Shown: positions 37,090 to 45,785, counted from the first letter of the stretch. The stretch is 64,000 nt of DNA from Lacrimispora sphenoides (GCF_900105215.1 NZ_FOIP01000001.1:1324001-1388000), one strand, 5' to 3'. Translations and numbers: made by a program. The notes: generated by a model from the sequence alone, not told the origin.

Positions 37090-38382
37090 CTACGCTTCTT
37101 CAGCCAGATTACCGGCCGCCTGCTTGTTGGTTACAGCCATCAATACCGTATAAATAATGCCTCCCAGTATCATTCCGTTCAGCGACGGAAGTCCGAAGGG
37201 AATGATGTATACCGCAACGATACAAACAGCCCAGGTAATCCAGGGAACCGGATTCCATTTGGAGAAGGAGGCTTTGTCAAATTCTTCGTACCGTCCCTTG
37301 TGAACCAGGAAATAGTCAGCAAGGATAATTCCGGATAACGGCGGAACAATTGTTCCAAGTATATTTAAGAAACTGAACAGGAAACCGACCTCATATGGCC
37401 TTGTAAGGGTTGCAATCGCAGAAAGAGCCAGAAGAATTGCCAGCATTTTCTTTCTTTCCATCTTAAATGCATTGGATAGATTTAAGGAGGTAGAATAAAG
37501 GTTTGCGGCATTGGTTGTAAAAATGTTGGTGGTCATAAGAATTAAGCTGGGAATCACCAGCCCAAAGCTTAAGAGAATAACGGTCAAGTCACTGTTCTGC
37601 ATAGCAATAGCTGCAATTGCGCCGCAGATGATCATGAGGATGTTGCCGCCTAAAAGGCCTGTAAGAGTTGCAGATACGGCTGTCTTCGTATCCTTGGCAT
37701 AACGCATGATATCTGCAATACAGGTGGCAGTAGAAAGCACCCATGTTCCGATAACGGCTGTAATTCCTGAAAACAGGGGCATATTTTCACTTGGAATATA
37801 GGTAAACAGAGCCTCTGCACCGCCCATAACACCCAGAGAACGAATGGCAGTGGCAATGGACAGGAATACAATTGCCGGGATGGCTATGTATCCTAAGATG
37901 GCAATTGCCTGTATACCAAACATAGCGAAAATTCCCATGACAATGGCACTGGCAGCCATACAGATTCCTTCCCCTACCCAGCCAAAATGGAATACCTGAG
38001 CTACAAAGTGGCCGTAAGTAGCTGCCTGAATGGTATACCAGCCAAAATTCACTACCGGTACAAAAATTGATGCAGCCTTGGAACCGCTGGAACCAAAACT
38101 ATAGCGGGTGAGCAGGGCAAACGTAAGCCCTGTTTTGCATGCAATAATACTGATCAATACAGCAATGATGCTTAAGAAGATATTGCCCCCCAACGTAGCA
38201 ATGATAATCCCCTTAAAATCCAGTCCGGCTGCAAGACCCCCTCCTGCCATCATGCTGGTAATAACAAATACAAATCCTGTCCAAATAATTGTAAGACTGA
38301 AATAGCTCTTCCGCTCACTTAATGGCACGGCGCAGCGGGAATATTCTGTGTCAGCCTGTTGACTTTGATTTTTCTGCTCCAT
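37090..38382 (-). CDS. codB: Cytosine/nucleobase permease (NCS1, CodB-like)
   Basis: A 430-residue transporter of the nucleobase:cation symporter-1 family with about twelve membrane helices. The N-terminal segment FSLTIIWTGFVFVITSMMAGGGLAAGLDFKG matches the CodB substrate and sodium-site region. GFLFSFLNILGTIVPPLSGIILADYFLVHKGRY near the end is the NCS1 hallmark. It follows a nucleoside/nucleobase deaminase gene by 35 bases, so it probably imports cytosine or a related base for deamination. Guanine or another base cannot be ruled out. Confidence 0.85.
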   Translation of the reverse strand: MEQKNQSQQADTEYSRCAVPLSERKSYFSLTIIWTGFVFVITSMMAGGGLAAGLDFKGIIIATLGGNIFLSIIAVLISIIACKTGLTFALLTRYSFGSSGSKAASIFVPVVNFGWYTIQAATYGHFVAQVFHFGWVGEGICMAASAIVMGIFAMFGIQAIAILGYIAIPAIVFLSIATAIRSLGVMGGAEALFTYIPSENMPLFSGITAVIGTWVLSTATCIADIMRYAKDTKTAVSATLTGLLGGNILMIICGAIAAIAMQNSDLTVILLSFGLVIPSLILMTTNIFTTNAANLYSTSLNLSNAFKMERKKMLAILLALSAIATLTRPYEVGFLFSFLNILGTIVPPLSGIILADYFLVHKGRYEEFDKASFSKWNPVPWITWAVCIVAVYIIPFGLPSLNGMILGGIIYTVLMAVTNKQAAGNLAEEA

Positions 38383-38403
38383 ATCGAAACCCTCCTGATG
38401 ATC

Positions 38404-38423
38404 AATTAATTAATTAATTAATT
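38404..38423. repeat. (AATT)5 microsatellite at a gene junction
   Basis: Five tandem AATT units overlap the deaminase stop codon (TTA at 38418-38420) and extend into the gap before codB. Slippage would change the spacing but not the deaminase product, because the stop lies at the gene-proximal end of the tract. Confidence 0.8.
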
Positions 38424-38903
38424 ATTCCAATACCCCTTATGGACTTCCGCTATCTCTTCTACCAGCTCCGGAAATGGTCCAACAACTTCAATCTTTTTCT
38501 GTCCTCTTGCAAATACTTCACGACAAGGCAGGTCAAACGTAGGATTCTGAGGATCTGCGCCTGTATGTGCCAGCAGATCTTTCTCTGTCATCCCGTACAC
38601 TACCCTGCCGATACCTGCCCAGTAAATAGCTCCTGCACACATGGCGCATGGTTCTGCCGTTGTATAAAGAGTGCATTCCCCTAGAATATCTTTTGAATAT
38701 AATTGAGATGCTCTCTCTGCTACCTGTGTCTCAGCATGACCCGTACATTTCCCTTCGGTAATCTCAACATTTGGCTGCTCCAGGAGAATGCTTCCATCCT
38801 TTCCTGCAAGAATTGCTCCAAAGGGGGTGTTGCCCGCTTCCCTTGACTGGCGGGATATCTCCGCGCAACGCTTTAAGTTTTTCACGTCAATCTCGTAATC
38901 CAT
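38418..38903 (-). CDS. Nucleobase/nucleoside deaminase (CDA fold)
   Basis: A 161-residue zinc deaminase with both catalytic motifs: HAETQVAERAS (His ligand and Glu proton shuttle) and TAEPCAMCAGAIYWAGIGRVVYG (two Cys ligands). The C-terminus LPCREVFARGQKKIEVVGPF fits the guanine/cytosine deaminase branch rather than TadA. It is first in an operon with an NCS1 permease and a small membrane protein. A salvage role, cytosine to uracil or guanine to xanthine, follows; the uracil permease at 47276-48538 hints at pyrimidines. The promoter and a palindrome lie just upstream. Confidence 0.83.
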   Translation of the reverse strand: MDYEIDVKNLKRCAEISRQSREAGNTPFGAILAGKDGSILLEQPNVEITEGKCTGHAETQVAERASQLYSKDILGECTLYTTAEPCAMCAGAIYWAGIGRVVYGMTEKDLLAHTGADPQNPTFDLPCREVFARGQKKIEVVGPFPELVEEIAEVHKGYWNN

Positions 38904-38920
38904 ATTAGACCTCCTGTCGT

Positions 38921-38937
38921 ATAAGGTAATACCTTAT
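38921..38937. promoter_or_regulatory. Palindromic operator candidate of the deaminase operon
   Basis: ATAAGGTA and TACCTTAT surround one central base, a perfect 17-base palindrome. It lies between the -10 box and the ribosome site of the deaminase gene, where a bound repressor would block transcription. Confidence 0.55.
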
Positions 38938-38954
38938 ATCTTGTTTATGATAGT

Positions 38955-38983
38955 AATTTAACATATATTAGAAGTGCTGTAAA
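38955..38983 (-). promoter_or_regulatory. Promoter of the deaminase-permease operon
   Basis: On the minus strand TTTACA (38978-38983) and TAAATT (38955-38960) are 17 bases apart. The palindrome at 38921-38937 begins 17 bases after the -10 box. Confidence 0.5.
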
Positions 38984-39057
38984 TAACAAAAACGCTAAAT
39001 TACACAAAATGATATTGTGCAAATTAACCAAATCAGATCCTTATATATTTTCCCAAG

Positions 39058-39120
39058 AAATATGAAAAACGTTGCAGAATGCCTTGACAATTTCGTCATT
39101 CCGCAACGTTTTTCATATTT
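39058..39120 (-). terminator. Terminator of the transketolase/transaldolase operon
   Basis: The 24-base arms at 39058-39081 and 39097-39120 pair with few mismatches; the core is AAAAACGTTGC / GCAACGTTTTT. The hairpin directly abuts the transaldolase stop codon. Confidence 0.7.
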
Positions 39121-39777
39121 TTATTCTTCTCCAAATACTGCCTTATAATCAGCTTGGAATTTAGCAATCCCCTGAGTGGTAAGCGGGTGATTTACCATCT
39201 GTTCCAATAACTTGTATGGAACAGTTGCAATATCAGCACCAGCTTTGGCGCAATCAATTACGTGAATAGGATTGCGAACGCTGGCAGCAATGATTTCTGT
39301 TGTTATCTGATGCCTTTTAAAAATCTCTGTTATTTCTTCAATGAGAATAATTCCTTTCATGGAAATGTCATCAAGACGCCCTAAAAACGGCGAAACATAG
39401 GAAGCTCCTGCTCGAGCAGCCAAAATTGCCTGTGCAGCAGAAAATACCAGTGTTACATTGGTCTTTATTCCTTCTTCATTTAAAACCTTGACAGCTTTCA
39501 GTCCCTCTGTTGTCATCGGTATTTTAACAACCATATTGGGATGGATTGCTGCGATTTCCCTACCTTCCAGTATCATCCCTTTGGCCTCAACGGTAGTCGC
39601 CTTCACTTCTCCACTAATAGGCCCTTCCACCATCGCAGTGATTTTCTTAATAACCTCTTTAAAATCTCTTCCTTCTTTTGCAATCAGGGACGGATTGGTG
39701 GTCACTCCGCAGATGATTCCCATTTCATTTGCTTTCCTAATATCTTCAGTATTGGCCGTATCAATATAAAATTTCAT
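39121..39777 (-). CDS. Transaldolase / fructose-6-phosphate aldolase-like
   Basis: This 218-residue TIM-barrel enzyme is of the small TalC/Fsa subfamily. The start [36 protein letters not shown] is diagnostic. The Schiff-base lysine lies in [11 protein letters not shown], and [36 protein letters not shown] residues complete the site (here TNVTLVF). It could be a true transaldolase, a dihydroxyacetone-releasing aldolase, or an aldolase for an unusual sugar; sequence alone does not decide. It is the last gene of an operon with a split transketolase, a cupin protein and a sugar ABC importer, so it serves carbon-skeleton rearrangement of the imported sugar. Confidence 0.88.
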   Translation of the reverse strand: MKFYIDTANTEDIRKANEMGIICGVTTNPSLIAKEGRDFKEVIKKITAMVEGPISGEVKATTVEAKGMILEGREIAAIHPNMVVKIPMTTEGLKAVKVLNEEGIKTNVTLVFSAAQAILAARAGASYVSPFLGRLDDISMKGIILIEEITEIFKRHQITTEIIAASVRNPIHVIDCAKAGADIATVPYKLLEQMVNHPLTTQGIAKFQADYKAVFGEE

Positions 39778-39798
39778 ACTATAATTCTCCTTAACTTA

Positions 39799-40194
39799 CT
39801 AGGCCAGATTTCTTATCTTAGCGATTTGTTCTTCAGCCAGCTCTAAAATATCACTGTTATTCATAGAAGTATTGGAATCTTCAATTAAAATCATTTTAGT
39901 ATCCTTCTGGGTGATGGTATTATGCCACAAGGTTGCCGGAATGTTATATACCTTATTAGGCTGCATGTTAACCACACCAAATTCCAGTCCTTTTTCTGAT
40001 TCATTGGCATAAGCAAGAGTGCACGCTCCTTCTACTAGCACAAAAAGCTCATCCGTTTTATTATGCCTCTCCAGGCAGTCAATTCCTGTGACATCATTGG
40101 CCGGTTTCCAATTTTTGATGCCAACGGTCCATTTTTCATTCTCAAATACTCTCTGCATTCCTTCGCCCCCAAACTCGTAAACGGCGATGTCCAT
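39799..40194 (-). CDS. Cupin-like protein
   Basis: A 131-residue small beta-barrel protein. The cupin segments are visible as RHNKTDELFVLVEGACTLAYA (motif 1-like, with His and Glu) and NKVYNIPATLWHNTITQKDTKMILIEDSNT (motif 2-like, with His). A metal-bound active site is plausible. Cupins of this size include sugar isomerases and epimerases, so in this operon it could supply the missing isomerase step. That is inference, and a binding or regulatory role is possible. It lies between the transketolase C-terminal subunit (15 bases) and transaldolase (21 bases). Confidence 0.7.
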   Translation of the reverse strand: MDIAVYEFGGEGMQRVFENEKWTVGIKNWKPANDVTGIDCLERHNKTDELFVLVEGACTLAYANESEKGLEFGVVNMQPNKVYNIPATLWHNTITQKDTKMILIEDSNTSMNNSDILELAEEQIAKIRNLA

Positions 40195-40209
40195 GATTAT
40201 ATCCTCCCA

Positions 40210-41136
40210 TTAATCCAGTATATTTCTGCATGCTTCCGCCACATGTTCGGCGGTGAGTCCATAAGTTTCAAAAAGTTCTTCCGGCTTTCCGGATTTGCCA
40301 AACTTATCCTGTATTCCCAGTGCCGCAAATCTGGCTCCCATATGTCCGGCCAGGACCTCTGCTACTGCTGATCCAAGCCCGCCGATCACAGAATGTTCCT
40401 CTATCGTCACTATGCCTTTGCAGGTTTCATTCATTTTTAAAATGATGTCTTTATCAATAGGTTTGATGGTATGCATATTCACAACCGCTGCATGAATGCC
40501 CTCCTTCTCAAGCTCTTCGGCTGCCTTTAATGCCTGAGGAATCATCAGACCACAGGATATGAGGCAGACATCATTCCCTTCTTTCATTACATTGGCTTTT
40601 CCCGGTATAAACGGCGTCTCCAGGTTTGTAATATCCTTGCAAACCGGTCTTGCCACCCGAATGTATACTGGACCGTTTATTTCAGCCGCAGCCATCACGG
40701 CTTTCTCTGTTTCCGTCGGATCACAGGGAACAAAGATGGTCATATGAGGCATTTCCCTCATAAGCGCAATATCTTCAAAGGATTGGTGGCTTCCGCCATC
40801 TTCTCCTACGGAAAGACCGGAATGGGAAAAACCGAACTTCACATTTGCATTGGTATAGCAAATGGAATTACGGATCTGTTCATAGGCCCGTCCTGCCCCA
40901 AATAATGCAAAGGTACTGGCAAAAGGTATGTATCCGGTATTTGCAAACCCCGCTGCAGCACACATCATATTTGCTTCTGCAATTCCCATGTTATAGAAAC
41001 GCTCCGGATACTTTTCCTGAAACATACAGGTCTGGGTGGCATGTGCCAGATCTGCATCAAGTACCACTACCTTTTCATTCTCCGCACCTAACTTTACAAG
41101 AGATTCTCCATAAGCAACCCTCAGTGACTTCCCCAT
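40210..41136 (-). CDS. Transketolase, C-terminal subunit
   Basis: This 308-residue subunit holds the pyrimidine-binding and C-terminal domains of transketolase. The ThDP-activating Glu lies in FYNMGIAEANMMCAAAGFA. Phosphate-site and loop motifs follow: HSGLSVGEDGGSHQSFEDIALMREMPHMTIFVPCDPTET and VTIEEHSVIGGLGSAVAEVL. The start at 41136 (MGKSLRVAYGESL) overlaps the N-subunit stop as TAATG, with GGAGG upstream; the longer upstream frame is discarded. Split transketolases form a heterodimer and occur both as the housekeeping enzyme and in dedicated sugar routes. Confidence 0.9.
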   Translation of the reverse strand: MGKSLRVAYGESLVKLGAENEKVVVLDADLAHATQTCMFQEKYPERFYNMGIAEANMMCAAAGFANTGYIPFASTFALFGAGRAYEQIRNSICYTNANVKFGFSHSGLSVGEDGGSHQSFEDIALMREMPHMTIFVPCDPTETEKAVMAAAEINGPVYIRVARPVCKDITNLETPFIPGKANVMKEGNDVCLISCGLMIPQALKAAEELEKEGIHAAVVNMHTIKPIDKDIILKMNETCKGIVTIEEHSVIGGLGSAVAEVLAGHMGARFAALGIQDKFGKSGKPEELFETYGLTAEHVAEACRNILD

Positions 41137-41936
41137 TACTCTACCTCCTGCTCTTTCATTGCCTGGGCAAATTCTTCTGCATTCATTGGTCTTCCGTGCC
41201 AACCATACTGGTTTTCCATAAAGGAGACTCCTTTTCCCTTTATGGTATTACAGCAGATAAACTTCGGCTTACCTGTTACCAGTACCTTTAAGGCTGCTGT
41301 TATGGCAGAAATATCGTGTCCGTCTACTTCGAAGCATTCAAATCCGAAAGCTTCATATTTTTTCACAATGTCTCCAAGGCTCATGACTTCTGCATTGCAT
41401 CCGTCAATCTGCAGCTTATTATAATCCAGCAGAAACGTAAGATTATCAAGCTTAAAATGAGCCGCCGCCATGGCCGCCTCCCATACAAGCCCTTCCTGAC
41501 ACTCCCCATCCCCAAGGACTGCATACACGTTATAGGATGCATCCCCATGTTTAGCAGCTAGAGCCAAGCCCATTGCCAGAGATGCCCCCTGGCCCAGAGA
41601 ACCGGTATTCATATCGACTCCCGGAGTCTTTGTACAATCCGGATGTCCTTGCAGATGGCTGTTAATCTGTCTTAAGCCTGCTAAATCTTCCTTGGGAAAA
41701 TACCCTAAATCCGCCAATACCGCATACAAAGCAGGGCATGCATGGCCTTTGCTCAATACCAGACGGTCCCTGTCCGATTTATCCGGATCCTTTGGGTCCA
41801 CATTCATCACCTCATAATAGAGTGCCATCAGTATCTCAACGCAGGATAAGGATCCTCCTGGATGCCCGGACTGACAGGCAAATAACATTTTAAGAATTTC
41901 TGCTCGCAGTTCTTTTGCTTTCTTATTGTATTGCAT
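41136..41936 (-). CDS. Transketolase, N-terminal subunit
   Basis: A 266-residue ThDP-binding half of transketolase. The cofactor motif GDGECQEGLVWEAAMAAAHFKLDNLTFLLDYNKLQIDG is complete (GDG...N). Substrate-channel histidines lie in SGHPGGSLSCVEIL and LSKGHACPALYAVL. With the adjoining C-subunit it forms one active enzyme moving two-carbon ketol units. The genes are overlapping and embedded after ABC-permease genes, so this is probably a pathway-specific enzyme. Candidate routes include pentoses, apulose 4-phosphate or sulfosugars; none is proven. Confidence 0.9.
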   Translation of the reverse strand: MQYNKKAKELRAEILKMLFACQSGHPGGSLSCVEILMALYYEVMNVDPKDPDKSDRDRLVLSKGHACPALYAVLADLGYFPKEDLAGLRQINSHLQGHPDCTKTPGVDMNTGSLGQGASLAMGLALAAKHGDASYNVYAVLGDGECQEGLVWEAAMAAAHFKLDNLTFLLDYNKLQIDGCNAEVMSLGDIVKKYEAFGFECFEVDGHDISAITAALKVLVTGKPKFICCNTIKGKGVSFMENQYGWHGRPMNAEEFAQAMKEQEVE

Positions 41937-41960
41937 ACTTTTTTTCCTCCTTATACATAC

Positions 41961-42797
41961 TCAGCCTTTTACGGCTCCCGCTGTTAACCCTTCTACTAAC
42001 CGCTTCTGTGCAAAAAAGAACATGATACATACCGGAATAATAGTTATGATGCCTCCTGCTGTCAGTAAATCCCACTGTACCCCTAATTGTCCGATCAGGC
42101 TTTTTAACGCGACTGGGATGGTACGCGTCTCTGTATTGGTAAACATCACAGCAAATGTGTATTCATTCCATGATGTCATAAAAATATAAACCCCTGTGGC
42201 CACCAGACAAGGTCCGAGTATGGGAAGAATAATCTTCATAAAAGCAATGCCCCGGTTGCAGCCATCTACCAAGGCTGCTTCTTCAAGTGACATGGGAAGG
42301 TCATTTAAGAATCCTAACAACAGCCATACGGAAAACGGAATTGTAAAGGTGGTATAAGATAGTACAAGGGAAGCAGGCGTGAACAAAAGTCCCATCTTAC
42401 GCATAATGGAATACAGCGGAATCAGCAGCAATACCGTAGGAAACATATTGTTGCAAAGGAACGTGCACATGAGAAGTTTTCTGCCAGCAAACTGGTATCT
42501 GGAAAAGGCATAAGCCGCAAGCGTGGATGCAGTCAAGGATACAAGAGTCGTTGTTGCAGCCACCACAAAGCTGTTCTTTATAGCTGCCAGGAAATTAACC
42601 GTAGTGGTAAAAAGCTTTCGGTAGGATTCAAAAGTGATGGATCTGGGCAGGTAGGTAACCACCATCCCGTACAGTTCATCCTGGGACTTCAAGGATGTGA
42701 CAAGTGTCCAATAGAACGGGAATAAAATAAAGATAAGCATTGCAATCAGCGGCAGATACACGCATAGAATTTGTTTTATATCAGATTGTTTCTTCAT
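41961..42797 (-). CDS. Sugar ABC transporter permease (MalG type)
   Basis: A 278-residue, six-span inner-membrane permease. The EAA loop is EEAALVDGCNRGIAFMKIILPILGPCL. The C-terminus FFAQKRLVEGLTAGAVKG is the typical MalG ending. It follows its MalF partner by 3 bases. No ATPase gene is present in this operon, so a shared ATPase must be used, as for the other sugar importer of this window. The substrate is the unknown sugar processed by the following transketolase, cupin and transaldolase. Confidence 0.9.
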   Translation of the reverse strand: MKKQSDIKQILCVYLPLIAMLIFILFPFYWTLVTSLKSQDELYGMVVTYLPRSITFESYRKLFTTTVNFLAAIKNSFVVAATTTLVSLTASTLAAYAFSRYQFAGRKLLMCTFLCNNMFPTVLLLIPLYSIMRKMGLLFTPASLVLSYTTFTIPFSVWLLLGFLNDLPMSLEEAALVDGCNRGIAFMKIILPILGPCLVATGVYIFMTSWNEYTFAVMFTNTETRTIPVALKSLIGQLGVQWDLLTAGGIITIIPVCIMFFFAQKRLVEGLTAGAVKG

Positions 42798-42800
42798 CCT

Positions 42801-43673
42801 TTACTCCTCCCCTTTAAAGTTCATTTTTAAGTACGGGATTGCGGCAAACAAAAGCAGTACTGCCAGCAATAACGCCATTGCAGATGCATAACCCAGATTC
42901 AGTGCATTCCCCTTGTTGAATATGTAAACGCTGAGCGTCTGGGTGGAATAGGCAGGCCCGCCTTCTGTCATGTTAAAAATTACATCCACTGAATTGGCAA
43001 CCCAGATGACACGAAGCAGCGCTGTAACAAAAATCGTGTTTTTAATGGATGGAATGGTTATATAAAAAAGTTTCTGCAACGCCGTTGCTCCATCTATACT
43101 GGAAGCTTCATATATTTCCATGGATACGCCCTGCAGGGCTGCCAGAAGCATAAGTGCAAAAAATGGTATCCCTTGCCAGATGATGGTTACAATGACACTG
43201 GGAAATGCGGTCGCCACCTGGGACAGAAAAGGAATCTTATCTGAAATAATATGAAGCTTTAAAAGCAGATCATTCAGAACACCAAAGTTTCCATCATAAA
43301 TCCATCTCCACATCAACCCGATCAAGACTCCCGGCGTAACCCAGGGTATCATACTGACCGCCCTCACTATCCCTCTTCCAAAAAACTCCTGATTTAAGAG
43401 AAGGGCCAGAATGAATCCGAACAAAAACTGAAAACCAACTCCGCAAACCACCCATAAAATGGTTCGAATAAGAGCTCCCCAGAACAGCGGATCCTTACAT
43501 GCAGAGACATAATTAGTTAAACCATGAAACGCAATCTCTTTAGGTCTTCGAAGATCATAGTTCTGAAAGCTCATAAGAATTGCATTCATAACCGGTATAA
43601 ACACCACGCACAGAATGATAAGCACTGCCGGAGCGACCAGTACATACGGCCATATGGTCCGTTTTTTAACCAT
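42801..43673 (-). CDS. Sugar ABC transporter permease (MalF type)
   Basis: This 290-residue permease has six helices and the usual basic start (MVKKRTIWPYVLVAPAVLIIL). The EAA loop is YEASSIDGATALQKLFYITIPSIKNTI. It is the second membrane half of the importer and lies 64 bases downstream of the binding-protein gene, with a stem-loop in the gap. That is the same arrangement as in the sugar operon at 11.7-14.9 kb. Confidence 0.9.
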   Translation of the reverse strand: MVKKRTIWPYVLVAPAVLIILCVVFIPVMNAILMSFQNYDLRRPKEIAFHGLTNYVSACKDPLFWGALIRTILWVVCGVGFQFLFGFILALLLNQEFFGRGIVRAVSMIPWVTPGVLIGLMWRWIYDGNFGVLNDLLLKLHIISDKIPFLSQVATAFPSVIVTIIWQGIPFFALMLLAALQGVSMEIYEASSIDGATALQKLFYITIPSIKNTIFVTALLRVIWVANSVDVIFNMTEGGPAYSTQTLSVYIFNKGNALNLGYASAMALLLAVLLLFAAIPYLKMNFKGEE

Positions 43674-43697
43674 CGATAGTTCTCCCTCCCAACTGGA

Positions 43698-43723
43698 AGG
43701 GGCCGCTTTCTTTTGCAGCCCCT
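43698..43723 (-). promoter_or_regulatory. Intercistronic stem-loop after the second binding-protein gene
   Basis: AGGGGC(C)GC pairs with GC(A)GCCCCT around an eight-base loop, with one internal mismatch and no T-run. It probably stabilises the abundant binding-protein message, like the hairpin at 13563-13582. Confidence 0.45.
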
Positions 43724-43737
43724 CACTTTTCGATTCC

Positions 43738-45081
43738 TTATTGATATAATCCCGCCTGTAAGGTCTTCATGCACTCTTCGGCAGTTGTGCTGCCGGTCAG
43801 TGCTTGAGAAACGGTATTGGGCCACAGCGTGGAAATCCATTCTGTAGTTGTATCAAGAATCGGAATGATACCTGCAAACTTCTGTCCATCAATGGAGGCT
43901 TTCATAAAGCGATTGTTCTGGAAAAAATCAGTCTCCTGGATACTCTTACTTACCGGAACATTTCCAGTTCCTTCACACCACATTTTCTGGCCTTCTCCTG
44001 CTGCCAGATAGGATACCCACTCAAAGGCTGCTTCTTTGTTTTCACAAGATTCAAATATCACTGTTTCCGTATCTCCCATTGATGTCCATTGACCCTTACC
44101 TGCCGGGAATGCAAATGCAGATACATCTTCTCCGAACACCTTTTCCATTTCCTTGCTAGATCCTGTATGATGAATAGTCATAGCTGTCAATCCAGACTGG
44201 AAATTGGCAATAATCTCACTGAAACCGTCACTGGTCGCTGTCGGAGGCACATAGCCTTTTTTATAAATATCAATAAAATCCTGCATGCCCTGTATCGCCT
44301 CAGGTGTTGTTAAGTCCTCAAGGCTTCCGCCCCGTCCATATACAAAGCTCCCCCATGGTTCCTGACCACCTTTTGCACCTCTCATACCAAATCCGTATAC
44401 GTCGGTTTTTCCATCCCCGTCCGTATCCATCGTACACTTTTCTATGGCCTGCAAGAATTCTTCATAGGTCTTGGGTACCTCTATCCCTGCCTTTTTAAAG
44501 ATAGAGGGCCTGTAATATACATACAGGACCTGGATATTCCATGGCATTACATAGATTCGCTCCATGTCTCCGGCCTCTTTCATAATGTCATAAATGTTAT
44601 CATCAATATCAGCTTTTTTATCCCAGGAATTAATCTTTGGGGTTAAATCAGCTAACAGATCATTGTTTACAAATAATGGCGTAGAGGTAAGCTTCCATGT
44701 GGCGCAGTCAATATCTCCGCCTCCCATTTTAGCGTTAAACAGATTTTCTGAATATGCACCTCCATCCCACGGACTTTCTTCTCCGACGACGGTAATCCCT
44801 TTGCCGTTTTCATCGTTAAACTTCTTGATAATATCCTGCATGAGTTGGGAGTAATCCGTATTATCGGCCCAATAACGAAATTTTATGGTGCATGGTTTTA
44901 TATCCCCGGAAGGAACCTGTCCCTCCTTTTCCGATGTGGTCTGTGTACCTGCTGTTGTGGTCTCTGTAGCTACCGCCGTGGCCTCTTTACTGCCCGAAGA
45001 ACAGCCTGCCAGCGCTCCCCCGGCCATAAGAGCCGCCACGACAATTGCCATTGTTTGTTTTCTGATAAAACCTTTTTTCAT
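43738..45081 (-). CDS. Sugar-binding lipoprotein of the second ABC importer
   Basis: A 447-residue family-1 solute-binding protein. The signal sequence ends ALMAGGALAGCSSGS, with the lipobox Cys at residue 26. A Thr/Ala-rich linker follows. The core shows KFNDENGKGITVVGEESPWDGGAY, YEEFLQAIEKCTMDTDGDGKTDVYGFGMRG (with a DxDxD calcium-like loop) and AAFEWVSYLAAGEGQKMWCEGTGNVPVS. It is the second gene of the operon, overlapping the GntR gene by 4 bases. The ligand is an unidentified carbohydrate. Confidence 0.9.
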   Translation of the reverse strand: MKKGFIRKQTMAIVVAALMAGGALAGCSSGSKEATAVATETTTAGTQTTSEKEGQVPSGDIKPCTIKFRYWADNTDYSQLMQDIIKKFNDENGKGITVVGEESPWDGGAYSENLFNAKMGGGDIDCATWKLTSTPLFVNNDLLADLTPKINSWDKKADIDDNIYDIMKEAGDMERIYVMPWNIQVLYVYYRPSIFKKAGIEVPKTYEEFLQAIEKCTMDTDGDGKTDVYGFGMRGAKGGQEPWGSFVYGRGGSLEDLTTPEAIQGMQDFIDIYKKGYVPPTATSDGFSEIIANFQSGLTAMTIHHTGSSKEMEKVFGEDVSAFAFPAGKGQWTSMGDTETVIFESCENKEAAFEWVSYLAAGEGQKMWCEGTGNVPVSKSIQETDFFQNNRFMKASIDGQKFAGIIPILDTTTEWISTLWPNTVSQALTGSTTAEECMKTLQAGLYQ

Positions 45082-45785
45082 TTTTGTTCCTCCCTTTCCC
45101 TTACATCATTTAGTGTTTCCCATACATGCCGTTCGGCAAGAAATTTCGCTTCCATAAAATTACCGTCGGCAATTGCTTTATAAATACCTTTATGACTTCT
45201 TTTTGCACGCTTGAAGCTCTCCAGGTCATTATGGGTTTCTACGTGGCTCCGCCGGATGGATTCATTGATTATGGGTACCACCCGAATGAGTACTTCATTA
45301 TGGGTGCATTCTGCTACTGCAGTATGGAACTGAACATCCATTTCTGCCGTAGAGGTGCTGTTGATCTGAATCTGGTCCATCTCCGCTACTAATCTCTCAA
45401 GATTCTTAATATCCTGAGGTGTTGCCCTTTGCACCGCCAGTCCGGCAATCTGAGGTTCAATTAACATTCGGGTTTCAAACAGATTCTGAATAAGATACTT
45501 CTGATCCGTAAAGTGCAGTCCGAGAGGATCCTCCCCGATACCTGTACCAGCACTGACAAAGGTCCCGCTCCCCTGGCGGATGACAACAACATTTTCAGCC
45601 CTTAAATACTTCATAGCTTCTCTCAATGTAGAACGGCTGACTCCAAAAACCTCTGACAGTTCCTTTTCCGTAGGCAACCGGTCTCCTGGCTTCATCTCCC
45701 TTTGGATAATCATGGTTTTTACCTTTTGAGCCGTAGCCATGGGGAGAACATCTATATTCTGCATCTTATCTATACTCCTTCTCAT
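45078..45785 (-). CDS. FadR/FCD-subfamily GntR regulator
   Basis: A 235-residue regulator with an N-terminal winged helix (GDRLPTEKELSEVFGVSRSTLREAMKYLRAENVVVIRQGSGTFVS). The C-terminal FCD domain has metal-binding histidines in MDVQFHTAVAECTHNEVLIR and ERHVWETL. It is the first gene of the operon and overlaps the binding-protein gene by 4 bases, so it controls the pathway. Two starts are possible: 45785 (AAGGAGG 4 bases away) and 45764 (AAGGAG about 10 bases away). FCD ligands are often sugar acids or hydroxy acids, which is a hint about the substrate. Confidence 0.88.
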   Translation of the reverse strand: MRRSIDKMQNIDVLPMATAQKVKTMIIQREMKPGDRLPTEKELSEVFGVSRSTLREAMKYLRAENVVVIRQGSGTFVSAGTGIGEDPLGLHFTDQKYLIQNLFETRMLIEPQIAGLAVQRATPQDIKNLERLVAEMDQIQINSTSTAEMDVQFHTAVAECTHNEVLIRVVPIINESIRRSHVETHNDLESFKRAKRSHKGIYKAIADGNFMEAKFLAERHVWETLNDVREREEQK

